A DNA stretch of 64,000 nucleotides from Desulfoluna butyratoxydans (GTDB lineage Bacteria; Desulfobacterota; Desulfobacteria; Desulfobacterales; Desulfolunaceae). Positions 9,139 through 17,752 of this stretch are shown here, piece by piece. The notes under the pieces were generated by a model. The model was not told where the DNA came from, searched no databases, and saw nothing but the letters and a program-made list of their open reading frames with translations. Both the position numbers and the translations under genes were made by a program. The first letter of the stretch is position 1. Each line of letters opens with the position of its first letter. The stretch is taken from the NCBI RefSeq assembly GCF_900699765.1, contig NZ_CAADHO010000003.1:434001-498000 (forward strand), written 5' to 3'.

Positions 9139-9142
9139 TCTT

Positions 9143-9391
9143 TAGCCCGGATATTTCATGAGAAAACAACCAGTCAAAAGAAAAATGCCATTATTTCGGG
9201 TGTCTGCAGTAAAAATACCAGCTGTTTTGAAACTGCAAAATGTAAATCGACGTTTGCTGCTTGAGTTTCTCACCCTTCGGGCGAGCCGAGTGCACCCATC
9301 TTCTGCGTTATCAGAGCTTTTATAAAACCACGACATCTGCAGCACTGATGCCTTGAATATGGAGCACTCGACTCGTGAAATATCCGGGTTA
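9143..9391. mobile_element. MITE-like element with 20-bp terminal inverted repeats
   Basis: The left end (9143-9162, TAGCCCGGATATTTCATGAG) and right end (9372-9391) are inverted copies differing at two positions. The 249-bp interior has no gene. The right part, read in reverse, matches 21630-21735, and an end-like fragment lies at 12745-12768. No transposase is encoded here, so it would be a non-autonomous element if mobile. A clear target-site duplication is not visible. Confidence 0.65.
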
Positions 9392-9421
9392 GCCTCCGGA
9401 GGTGGCGAGGTGAGCCACCTC
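9392..9421. repeat. GCCTCCGG...AGGTGAGCCACCT palindromic repeat
   Basis: Short palindromic piece directly after the MITE-like element. A near-identical inverted copy lies at 59247-59276, upstream of the ATP-grasp gene. It contains an AGGTGAGCCACCT stem. Confidence 0.5.
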
Positions 9422-9517
9422 GAAGGTGTATTGCCTCTGCGATGTGTCCTTCGTCCACTCGGGTCAAACCCTGCCCGGCTTTAAAATTACATGTATTCAA
9501 ACTGTTTTTGTTGAATT

Positions 9518-9575
9518 TGTTTGTTAAACTTTTAAAAGTTTAGCCCCCGGCAGGGCCGCCGGAGGCTTTTTTTTT
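9518..9575. terminator. Bidirectional terminator-type repeat (convergent)
   Basis: An AAACTTTT/AAAAGTTT palindrome is followed by a CCGGC...GCCGG stem and a run of nine T on the plus strand. It lies between the converging ECF operon and the acyl-CoA ligase gene. A nearly identical element sits at 61799-61847, also between convergent genes, suggesting a repeated terminator family. Confidence 0.65.
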
Positions 9576-9581
9576 GCTGAA

Positions 9582-11255
9582 TCAGGCCGACATGCGCTTC
9601 AGGTCGGTTTTGAGTACCTTGCCCACGGAGGATTCGGGCATGGCGTCGATGATGTGGATTTCCGCGGGCCATTTGTACTTGGCCAGCTCTTTATGGCAGT
9701 GGGTCATGAGGGACTCCACCGACGGGGTTCTGCCCGGCCTGGGGGTGACAAAGGCCTTGATGTTTTCTCCGCGCCGGGTATCGGCAACACCGATGACGGC
9801 AGCTTTGAGGACGTCCCCATGGGCCTGGAGCACCTCTTCCACCTCCCTCGGGTAGATGCTGTAGCCGCTTGAGATGATCACGTCTTTTTTACGGTCCACG
9901 ATGTAAAAGTACCCGTCTTCATCCATCCAGGCGATATCCCCGGACGTGAGCCAGCCGTTTTGAAACGCCGTTTCGTTTTCCCCGTACTGGCCCAGGTAGC
10001 CACAGGAGACCTGGGGGCCCTTGAACCACATTTCTCCCGCCTCGCCGGTTGCGAGTTCCCGCGTACCGGTCTCCAGGTCCATGATGCGCACCTCGGTTCC
10101 GGGGAAGGGGATGCCGATGCTTCCGGGTTTGTTTCTGCCTTTCAGGGGGTTGAGGTGGGTCTGGGGGGAGGTTTCGGTCATGCCGTAGCCTTCGTTGATG
10201 GTGATGCCGGTGCGCTCCTTGAATCGGTGGAAAATCTCTTCGGGAAGGGAGGAGGCGCCGGAAGTGATGAGTTTGAAGGAGGTCATGTCCGTTCCGGCAA
10301 GGGCTTTTTCTTCCAGGAGGTCCGAGAGCATGGTGGGAACCATGGGGGCCAGGGTGGGCTTGAACTTGCGGATGGCATCCAGGAGTTTGCCCGGTTTGGG
10401 CCTGGGCTCCAGCACCACGGACCATCCCATGTGGACGGGGAGGTTCATGGCCGTGGACATGCCCAGCACATGGAAGAAGGGGGGAGCGGCCAGCACCCGT
10501 TCATCGGCTTTTTCAAGCTGGAACCAGGCCTCATACATCTGGGCCATGCAGGTGAGGTTGGTGTGGGTCAGCATGGCCGCCTTGGGACGTCCGGTGGTGC
10601 CGCCTGTGTATTGGTAGACCGCCACCTCCTCGGGGTGGATGGCGGGCTCGGGGATGGGGGTTCCCCGCAAGGCCATGGCATCCTTCCAGCTGTAGACGCG
10701 GTCGGTTGCAGGTACTTTAGCGGCAAGGCCCTTTTTTCCGGCTTTGAAAGAAAACACCCATTTAAGGTGTGTGGGGAGAAAGTCGCCCAGGGAGGCATAA
10801 ATCACGACCTCTATCTGGTTTTTGTCACGAAGGGCAATGGCCCGTTGGGCAAGGAGATCCAGGGTGATGAGAAGCTTGGCATCGGCGTCGTTCATCTGGT
10901 GGTTGAGCTCCCGGTCGCTGGCCAGGGGATTGGCCATCACCACAATGGCACCGATGGTAAGGGCCGCATAGTAGGAGACCACCGTTGCCACGGTGTTGGG
11001 AAGCCAGATTCCCACCACGTCGCCTTTGCGGATGCCCAGGGTGGTGAGGGTGATGGAGAAGGTCCGTACCAGAACCTGGAGTTCGGCGTAGGTGATATGG
11101 TGTCCCTGATAGATGAGGGCCGTGTGCTGGGGGTATCGTCCCACCGTGGTCTGGAACATCTGAGGCAGTGTGAGGCGGCGATAATCAATGACGGTGGGGA
11201 CGCCTTTGTCGTAGTGAGCCAGCCATGGCTTGTCTGAGCAGGTGAGGGTGATCAT
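9582..11255 (-). CDS. fadD: Long-chain acyl-CoA ligase (FadD-like)
   Basis: Predicted AMP-forming fatty acyl-CoA synthetase, 557 residues, acting at the cytoplasmic face of the membrane to activate fatty acids for oxidation or lipid synthesis. Visible motifs: the AMP-binding P-loop YTGGTTGRPKAAMLTH near residue 217, the A-motif GYGMTETSP near 360, WMDEDGYFYIVDRKKDVI near 450 with the conserved Asp and Arg, and the C-terminal lysine in SSVGKVLKTDLK. The ATG at 11255 is preceded by GGAGAAAG. The gene is monocistronic; the FadL-type porin at 14362-15606 is a plausible functional partner though not in the same operon. Exact chain-length preference cannot be read from the sequence. Confidence 0.9.
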   Translation of the reverse strand: MITLTCSDKPWLAHYDKGVPTVIDYRRLTLPQMFQTTVGRYPQHTALIYQGHHITYAELQVLVRTFSITLTTLGIRKGDVVGIWLPNTVATVVSYYAALTIGAIVVMANPLASDRELNHQMNDADAKLLITLDLLAQRAIALRDKNQIEVVIYASLGDFLPTHLKWVFSFKAGKKGLAAKVPATDRVYSWKDAMALRGTPIPEPAIHPEEVAVYQYTGGTTGRPKAAMLTHTNLTCMAQMYEAWFQLEKADERVLAAPPFFHVLGMSTAMNLPVHMGWSVVLEPRPKPGKLLDAIRKFKPTLAPMVPTMLSDLLEEKALAGTDMTSFKLITSGASSLPEEIFHRFKERTGITINEGYGMTETSPQTHLNPLKGRNKPGSIGIPFPGTEVRIMDLETGTRELATGEAGEMWFKGPQVSCGYLGQYGENETAFQNGWLTSGDIAWMDEDGYFYIVDRKKDVIISSGYSIYPREVEEVLQAHGDVLKAAVIGVADTRRGENIKAFVTPRPGRTPSVESLMTHCHKELAKYKWPAEIHIIDAMPESSVGKVLKTDLKRMSA

Positions 11256-12143
<888 letters not shown>

Positions 12144-12236
12144 CGCTTATGGCCCGGGGCCTGAGGGTCCCGGGTGCTTATTACACTGATTTAAACCCCA
12201 TTTAAGGATAAGGCGATACGCCGGAGGAGCTGTACG

Positions 12237-12623
12237 ATGACGAAGAGAGAATCCAAGGTCATGCGTTCGTTTCAGATTAAGATGATGACAAGATTGGCCC
12301 AGGGAAAATTCGACTCCGTGGATTTGAAAAACGACCTCTTCGTCAAGTGGCTGGTGGGTTTCCTTGCAGAATCCAGGGTTCCTTTTAAACTGGTGCCCCT
12401 GGGCGGCGGCGTAACCCGTATCCTTCACTCCGGTGGGCTGTGCCCCCTGTGCAGCGGCACCGGCATCATCCACGCCGAGGAGCCGGTTCTTTCGGAATCC
12501 CCCGATCCCAGCTCAATCATCCCGGAAGAGGAGGCACACTCCTGTTGCGGCGATGGCTCCTGCGGCGGAGGCAGCTCCTGTTGCGGCGGTTCATGCTGTA
12601 AAGAAAAACGCAACGCTGCGTAA
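12237..12623 (+). CDS. Small Cys-rich C-tail protein, unknown function
   Basis: Unrecognised 128-residue soluble protein. Residues 1-65 form a basic helical-looking domain. A CPLCSGTG zinc-ribbon or rubredoxin-like CxxC follows near residue 69. After an acidic linker the last ~30 residues are extremely Cys/Gly-rich, with CCGDGSCGGGSSCCGGSCC and a Lys-rich end. Such tails usually bind metal or Fe-S/Zn clusters. The ATG follows GGAGGAGCTG, a strong site. It lies 93 bases behind flavodoxin and ahead of a terminator, so the two probably share the metal-responsive promoter. A role in metal storage or sensing is inference. Confidence 0.8.
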   Translation: MTKRESKVMRSFQIKMMTRLAQGKFDSVDLKNDLFVKWLVGFLAESRVPFKLVPLGGGVTRILHSGGLCPLCSGTGIIHAEEPVLSESPDPSSIIPEEEAHSCCGDGSCGGGSSCCGGSCCKEKRNAA

Positions 12624-12703
12624 TTTAATCCGGTTTTCTATCCCTTCCCACATCCTCCTTCCCGTAGGTTCCCAGGCAGCGACGATGCTGTCCCCTGACA
12701 CAG

Positions 12704-12731
12704 GCAGCCCCGCAAGGGGCTGCTTCTTCCT
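12704..12731 (+). terminator. Rho-independent terminator after the flavodoxin operon
   Basis: GCAGCCCC/GGGGCTGC forms a perfect 8-bp stem with a CGCAA-like loop, followed by TTCTTCCTT. It lies 80 bases after the Cys-rich gene. Confidence 0.7.
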
Positions 12732-12744
12732 TGTGGCCCGGATT

Positions 12745-12768
12745 CGACTTGTGAAATATACGGGTTAG
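12745..12768. repeat. End fragment of the MITE-like element
   Basis: This sequence closely matches the right terminal repeat of the element at 9143-9391 (CTTGTGAAATATACGGGTTAG). Its TTAG end supplies the TAA stop codon of the caspase-like gene read on the minus strand. Confidence 0.55.
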
Positions 12769-14165
12769 TTCTGTGATATAAAAAGGAAATCACCGCCGTC
12801 GTGGCCAGCCTTTCGGATGTCACCGTATTCCGGGGTTTGGTCCGCGTTCAGAATCACCGTCCGTCTGAGTTGAGAGAACACTTCCGTGCCTTCGATGACG
12901 GTGTTGTTGGCCTTCAAGGCGTTGATGAAGGCAGCCGCAAAGACAGAGTGGCCGTTGCTGCCGCTGTCTTCTACGGGCTCAAGGCCCCCCGACGCCATGG
13001 CAATACGGGCTTTCTGTTTGCACAGCCGGTTGAAATAGCCCGGTATTTTGCGGTTGATATGGATTGCGCGGGTAAGTTTTCCCGAGTAACAGCTGTCGGC
13101 GACGACAAGCACATGCTTGGCTTCATTGGCGCGTATGGAGGCGGTGATGGTTGAGTTTGAGATCCAGTTGGACTCGTCGTTAAGGGTAGCGTCCGCGGGG
13201 AGCCAGTACCCCTCATCTGCTTTGTTGTCCAGCCAGCCGTGTCCGGCATAATAAATGAGGAGGTTGTCCTGCCTGGTGAGTTTATTTCTCAGGTTCCCGA
13301 GGGCGGTGATAATGTCGGACCGACCCGGATTTTTAAGGAATGTGACATCAAACCCATATTTTCGACGGAGAATGTCGGAGACAACCCGGGCGTCATTGAT
13401 TGCGGTTTTCAGATGGGTGAGATTCGGGTAGTTGTCGATGCCAATGACAAGAGCGTGGTAGGTCCCGAAGTTGATGGCCGGGACGACGGGCGGTTCATTG
13501 CCCTCCGGCTTAAGGGGGGCGACGGGCTGGTGGGGCCGTTGGGGAGGTTGGGTCAAGGCAATGATCCGCTTGTCCGTTGTGAGCTGGTTGGTGATCTTTT
13601 CGAAGGCGGATTTATAGCAACTCCTCAGAGCTGAAACGGCTTTTCCGTTGCGGAAAAAGCCATAAAAAGTAACTGAAAACGGTTGACTGTCATCCGCGTC
13701 AAACTGCGCTACGCGTTTGCCTGTGTGATCATACACATGGCTGGATATGGAGACAGAGGCCTCCCCCTTTTTCGGTTGAAAAGGCCAGTATAATGGCATC
13801 GGGTAGATTGCGGGCCAGGATAACCACCAGTTGAAGTGGTGGGATTCTTTGGGGGTGATGACCGTCCTTATGATGAGTGACTTTTCCCCACGGGATGGGT
13901 CCACCTCAGTGTAGTCAAGGACATCGGAAAAGTAGCGGGCTTGGTTCAGGTAGTGTTTAAAATTGGTCTCGATTTTGTCCTGGTCTACAGGATCGGCACT
14001 GTTGATTTCAACAGAATCAACGTAAAGGGAAAAATCACTCCTTGTGGGCAAGCTGGACTCGGGCGGAATGGGGGGAAGGGATGCAAGGTTTACTTTCATG
14101 CAGCCCGATAATAGGAATATTATTGAAATGAATAATAAACAGCTGACTGATTTTGTCTTGTTCAT
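12765..14165 (-). CDS. Caspase-like (peptidase C14) lipoprotein
   Basis: Predicted envelope lipoprotein with a caspase-fold cysteine-protease domain. The 466-residue protein starts MNKTKSVSCLLFISIIFLLSGC, a type II signal peptide with lipobox LSGC. Residues about 25-215 form a DUF4136-like envelope domain. Residues about 240-400 are the C14 domain (YHALVIGIDNYPNL), with catalytic His309 in YYAGHGW and Cys359 in DSCYSG, so both catalytic residues are present. The start at 14165 has AGGA seven bases upstream; the longer open frame would hide the lipoprotein signal. Substrate unknown; bacterial relatives act in stress, signalling or defence. The stop codon lies in a repeat end, so the C-terminus may be shortened. 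Confidence 0.88.
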   Translation of the reverse strand: MNKTKSVSCLLFISIIFLLSGCMKVNLASLPPIPPESSLPTRSDFSLYVDSVEINSADPVDQDKIETNFKHYLNQARYFSDVLDYTEVDPSRGEKSLIIRTVITPKESHHFNWWLSWPAIYPMPLYWPFQPKKGEASVSISSHVYDHTGKRVAQFDADDSQPFSVTFYGFFRNGKAVSALRSCYKSAFEKITNQLTTDKRIIALTQPPQRPHQPVAPLKPEGNEPPVVPAINFGTYHALVIGIDNYPNLTHLKTAINDARVVSDILRRKYGFDVTFLKNPGRSDIITALGNLRNKLTRQDNLLIYYAGHGWLDNKADEGYWLPADATLNDESNWISNSTITASIRANEAKHVLVVADSCYSGKLTRAIHINRKIPGYFNRLCKQKARIAMASGGLEPVEDSGSNGHSVFAAAFINALKANNTVIEGTEVFSQLRRTVILNADQTPEYGDIRKAGHDGGDFLFISQN

Positions 14166-14310
14166 TGAGATGTCCTTGAACCCGGTATTTTGATAAAAAT
14201 GTATGTATAACATGGCCATTCGGATGAGTCAAAACGAGGGAGGCGGGCAAGGTTTTGCAAGGGGAAATGAAGCAGAAGAACTGCTATTTTATGTACTCAA
14301 TGGAGAACAA

Positions 14311-14343
14311 CAAAACGGCTCAAGGATACCTTGAGCCGTTTTG
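14311..14343. terminator. Bidirectional terminator
   Basis: CAAAACGGCTCAAGG and its inverted copy form a 14-15-bp stem with flanking A and T tracts on both strands. It lies 18 bases beyond the stop of the fadL-type gene (minus strand). Confidence 0.85.
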
Positions 14344-14361
14344 TTGCCTTATTGCGTTCTA

Positions 14362-15606
14362 TTAAAATGTATACCCCAAGGTGACGGCGCCCAGGTGGGT
14401 CACCCCGTTTTTGGAGGTGCCGTCGAGGATGCCGGGGACGCCATTTGCTTTCTTGTAGGTTACCTTTTCCGCCTTGATGTAGGTGTAGGCCAGGTCCAGG
14501 GTCCAGCTGCCGAAGGAGCAGCCCGTGCCCACCCCGATGAGATGGCGGTCATCGGCAGGGATCATGTAATCCACGTACTGGGCGTTTTCCGGGGCTTCGT
14601 CAAAGCAGTAGCTGGCCCGGAGGTCCCAGTTGTCGGTGATGCCGTACTCCACGCCGAGGTTGTAACGCCAGACGTCGTCATAGTTTTTGGGCTGGGGTAT
14701 ATGGCCTTGGCCATCAATGTCCAGGTCCAGGTCGGTGTAGGTGGACCAGCGGGTTTGAATGGCCCCCACCTCCACGCTCAGGTTTTTGGCGGGGTACCAG
14801 GCGATGCCGAAGTTGAGCATGTCCGGCAGGATCACGGAGCCGGTGGTGTGGTAATCGCCGTCTTTGGGGGAGTGGGTGCCTGAGAGGGTGGTGTCTCCGC
14901 TGGCATCGATCTTTGCCTGGCTGTGGTAACCGAATCCGAAACGCCAGTTGTCCAGTCTGTAGTGGATCCCGGCGGTGAGGGCGGTGCCGTCGCCATCGGC
15001 GGTGAGGGCGGAGGTGGGGGACATGGACGGAGGGAGAAGCTTGTCATCAGGGCCTTTAGCGGGAAGCCTCTTTTTAATGTCCAGATCCACGTAAACATAC
15101 TCCACGCCCACGGCCACAGAGAGTCGGTCCGTTACCTTGTAGGCGATGTTCGGGTTCAGTGAGGCGCTTTTGATGGTGGCCTCAAAGACGTTGAAGGCGC
15201 CGGGCCAGTCGTCGTGGTACTTGAAGCCCAGGCCGAAACGGGAGAATTCGCCGATGCCTGCGGCCCATCTGTCGTTGATGCGGTGGGTCAGGTAAAACTG
15301 GGGGATGGCGAAGATGTGGTTGTCGCTCTTGGACGTGGTGACACCCCCAGACGCTGGGGTTTCCACCTCACAGACGGGGTGGGCAAAGGTGGCCCCGAGG
15401 GCGACCTGGGTGCCCTCAAGCTGGGTCAGGCCCGCAGGGTTGAAGGCCACTGCCGACGGGTCGTCGGCGCGTCCCACCAGGGTACCGCCCAGGGCGTTGC
15501 CCCGTGCGCTCCATTCATACAGTGCAAAACCGGCGGCGGATGCGGAGCCCGCAGCCGCCATGACCAAAAGACACGACACAAAAAAACTCAGGAACTGACG
15601 CTTCAC
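14362..15606 (-). CDS. FadL/OmpP1/TodX-family outer-membrane porin
   Basis: Outer-membrane beta-barrel for uptake of long-chain fatty acids or other hydrophobic compounds. From the GTG at 15606 the 414-residue product starts MKRQFLSFFVSCLLVMAAAG with a signal peptidase I site after SASA. The mature N-terminus (AAGFALYEWSARGNALGG) and NPAGLTQLEG are typical of the FadL hatch region. The remainder alternates amphipathic strands and ends with TLGYTF, an aromatic C-terminal barrel-insertion signal. I prefer GTG 15606 because AAGGGG precedes it; an ATG at 15624 is the alternative. Together with the acyl-CoA ligase it suggests fatty-acid use; ligand specificity is not readable. Confidence 0.9.
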   Translation of the reverse strand: MKRQFLSFFVSCLLVMAAAGSASAAGFALYEWSARGNALGGTLVGRADDPSAVAFNPAGLTQLEGTQVALGATFAHPVCEVETPASGGVTTSKSDNHIFAIPQFYLTHRINDRWAAGIGEFSRFGLGFKYHDDWPGAFNVFEATIKSASLNPNIAYKVTDRLSVAVGVEYVYVDLDIKKRLPAKGPDDKLLPPSMSPTSALTADGDGTALTAGIHYRLDNWRFGFGYHSQAKIDASGDTTLSGTHSPKDGDYHTTGSVILPDMLNFGIAWYPAKNLSVEVGAIQTRWSTYTDLDLDIDGQGHIPQPKNYDDVWRYNLGVEYGITDNWDLRASYCFDEAPENAQYVDYMIPADDRHLIGVGTGCSFGSWTLDLAYTYIKAEKVTYKKANGVPGILDGTSKNGVTHLGAVTLGYTF

Positions 15607-16464
15607 TTTTTCCCCTTCTGACATACAAAAAGGTCCGGGGTACAGACCACTCGCCTGCGAACCCGGCTACCCGTTCTGTGGTGATGTTGAGGGCTATGAT
15701 CAGTGTTTTTATATGGGATCTTAAAACACCAATTGAGCTATTTCTTAAGAAATACTCACACATAAATCCCCAAAAAATTAAAACGCGAAATCAGCGGTGG
15801 CAGAAGCTTTCCGCTTTTATTCTCTTGATACGCCCACGCGATAAATTCAGTTATCAATACCTGTAGGAATAGAGAACTCTCTATGCAGGGCGGATAGTTC
15901 ATATCTTGCCTGCTTGCCGGAAGCAATGAATTTTCAACTGTTCCCTGGCAAGGACGAATCATGCTGCACAGGGCAGGCGAAAGGAGCACCGAAAATGCGG
16001 TGGGTTAGGGCGTGCTTTCGGAAAAACGGTAACGGGAAAGCAGTTGTTGCAGATGCCTGGGGCTCTTCGGTTTCAAGGCAAGGGGACGGCAAGGAGAGGC
16101 CCTTGAAAGCAGGTGTGAGAAACGTCGGGGGTCATCTCCGGTCTTGCTCCCGCTCTTCAATCGTGGGGATGACTTGTGTGTTGCTGATCAGTAAATATTG
16201 CTATTTCTTCCTTGATCATCGGGTGGTATCTCTCGTATAGCTGACTCATCCGTTTTACCCGGATATTTTGAGAGAAATCGACCGGGACAAATTAATAAGA
16301 CCTTTATTACAACCGGTTACTCTTGGAAATCAGGCAGTTCAAATCCGTGTAACCTGTAATTGGCCGTTTTCGGGCCGATGTTGCTTTTGGAGCGTTCGAG
16401 AAAAGATGGTACCGCGTTTTGCATTCACAGGTCGCGGGGTCTATGAGAAATCCATGGAGCAGGT
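15607..16464. other. Long intergenic stretch, no gene supported
   Basis: About 860 bases of mixed composition, AT-rich near 15690-15800. Open frames within it have no good start site or recognisable product. CCCGGATATTTTGAGAG at 16260-16276 resembles the terminal repeat of the MITE-like element. A GTTCAAATCC motif at about 16336-16345 recalls a tRNA T-loop but no cloverleaf forms around it. Confidence 0.4.
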
Positions 16465-16785
16465 ATGAGTTCAAATTCACTTATTATTCTTTCTGTTACA
16501 CTCTACAAGCTGGCCTCTCTTTCGGTGGGGAGCCTCTTCGCCCTTCTGGGGTTTCGTCTGTTTATGGCCAATATTTGGGGAAACGCGGGCGAGCTTGAAA
16601 CGGAATTTGGGGATACCAAACTGGTTGTAAAGAAAGCAGCCCCAGGGACTTTCTTCGCCCTGTTCGGTGCCGCCATCATTGCCTTGACCCTGTATAAGGG
16701 CATGGAGCTGAAGAGTCACACAAGCGATTTGGTCAACGGAACGTACATCCAGACCACGGATGAGGACGCAGGGGACACGACCTGA
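16465..16785 (+). CDS. Small membrane protein, unknown
   Basis: Unrecognised 106-residue inner-membrane protein. There are two hydrophobic helices, about residues 5-33 (LIILSVTLYKLASLSVGSLF) and 62-80 (FFALFGAAIIALTLYKG). Between them is an acidic-then-basic loop with the segment ETEFGDTKLVVKKAAPG, which looks like a short beta hairpin. The C-terminal tail is acidic. The ATG at 16465 is preceded by GGAGCAGGT. The next gene, a small lipoprotein, starts about 120 bases downstream in the same direction. No function assigned. Confidence 0.7.
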   Translation: MSSNSLIILSVTLYKLASLSVGSLFALLGFRLFMANIWGNAGELETEFGDTKLVVKKAAPGTFFALFGAAIIALTLYKGMELKSHTSDLVNGTYIQTTDEDAGDTT

Positions 16786-16903
16786 CCCTCGACGGACCAG
16801 GATTTCAAAAATCCGACGCACGTCTCAACGGCGTGTTCCCCCTATTCATTGATATTTGATGCTGTCGTTATTTTCTGACAATTTGAACTGTGAGGAGAGG
16901 ACC

Positions 16904-17110
16904 TTGAAACTTGCATTGCGATGTTTTGTTGTGGTGGGCCTTATGGGGTTTGTGTGTGCCTGTGCGACAAGCGAGAATACCGGTGACAATGTGATGCGCG
17001 GTATGTACGAAAGCTCCAGGCAACTACAGGAAACAGATCGATGTCATGCGCCTTCACCAGGGCTGGAGATTCCCACCTATGACCAGTACAACCGGTACAG
17101 GCACGGTTAA
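16904..17110 (+). CDS. Small lipoprotein, unknown
   Basis: Predicted 68-residue lipoprotein. I choose the TTG at 16904 because GAGGAGAGGA lies just upstream and the resulting N-terminus (MKLALRCFVVVGLMGFVCAC) is a compact type II signal with lipobox FVCAC. The ATG at 16856 would add 16 residues without a ribosome site. The mature part is short and polar, with YDQYNRYRHG at the C-terminus, a tail seen in small entericidin/YgdR-sized envelope lipoproteins. No assigned function. Confidence 0.55.
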   Translation: MKLALRCFVVVGLMGFVCACATSENTGDNVMRGMYESSRQLQETDRCHAPSPGLEIPTYDQYNRYRHG

Positions 17111-17752
17111 TCTCGTATCATCAGCGAGTGGGAGGTGTTTCTCCGACGGACAAGAAGTTAAGTTACCGCCTGATTACCGGAAAAGACCATGCCGGTTTCT
17201 GTAAGAGGATTTCAGCGCTCATTGACGAGGGATACGTGCTGTATGGCTCTCCGTCAGCCACATAACGGCAAAGAGTCATTGTCGCTCAAGCGGTTGTTTT
17301 GCCGGAAATACGTCGTGAGAGGGCTTCGTCCTGACATGGGAGTGTGTCTCCCCTCCTTTCGTTTTTACATGCTGCATCCCGTTACCAGGGCTCTGCTGCC
17401 ATGGTATCGATATGTACGTATGGCCGGGTAGATGTGGGCCGACGTGTTCCCTGTAAAATACCGGCTATTCTTGTTTCGCATTTTGTGGTTTGATAGGACT
17501 CTGTGGGATCACAATTGGATCGGCATTTAGTTTGAGAGGGGCGGTGGATCCAAAGGGTCCCCTGTCTATTCAGTTTGCCGTGTCTATGCTGGCTCGCCCA
17601 AAAGCTGAGAAAATCAAACAGCAAACGCTGATTTACATTTTGCATTTTCAAAATAGCTGACATTTTATTGTAGCCTTTCCGAAATGATATCATTTTCCTT
17701 TCGGGTGGTTTTTTTATGAAACATCCGGCTATATAAGCACAAGGACTGTTCA
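17111..17752. other. Intergenic, no gene supported
   Basis: About 640 bases becoming AT-rich towards the RelA/SpoT-like gene. Short open frames on both strands lack ribosome sites and recognisable products. No repeat or RNA was recognised. Confidence 0.4.

Noticed and set aside
9960..11237. Long plus-strand open frame opposite the acyl-CoA ligase
   Set aside because: It is a GC-rich antisense shadow: a His/Gly-rich translation without a domain, while the minus strand encodes a clear ligase.
16310..16365. tRNA-like segment with GTTCAAATCC and GGTTAC/GTAACC
   Set aside because: The T-stem does not pair and no anticodon arm or acceptor stem can be drawn.
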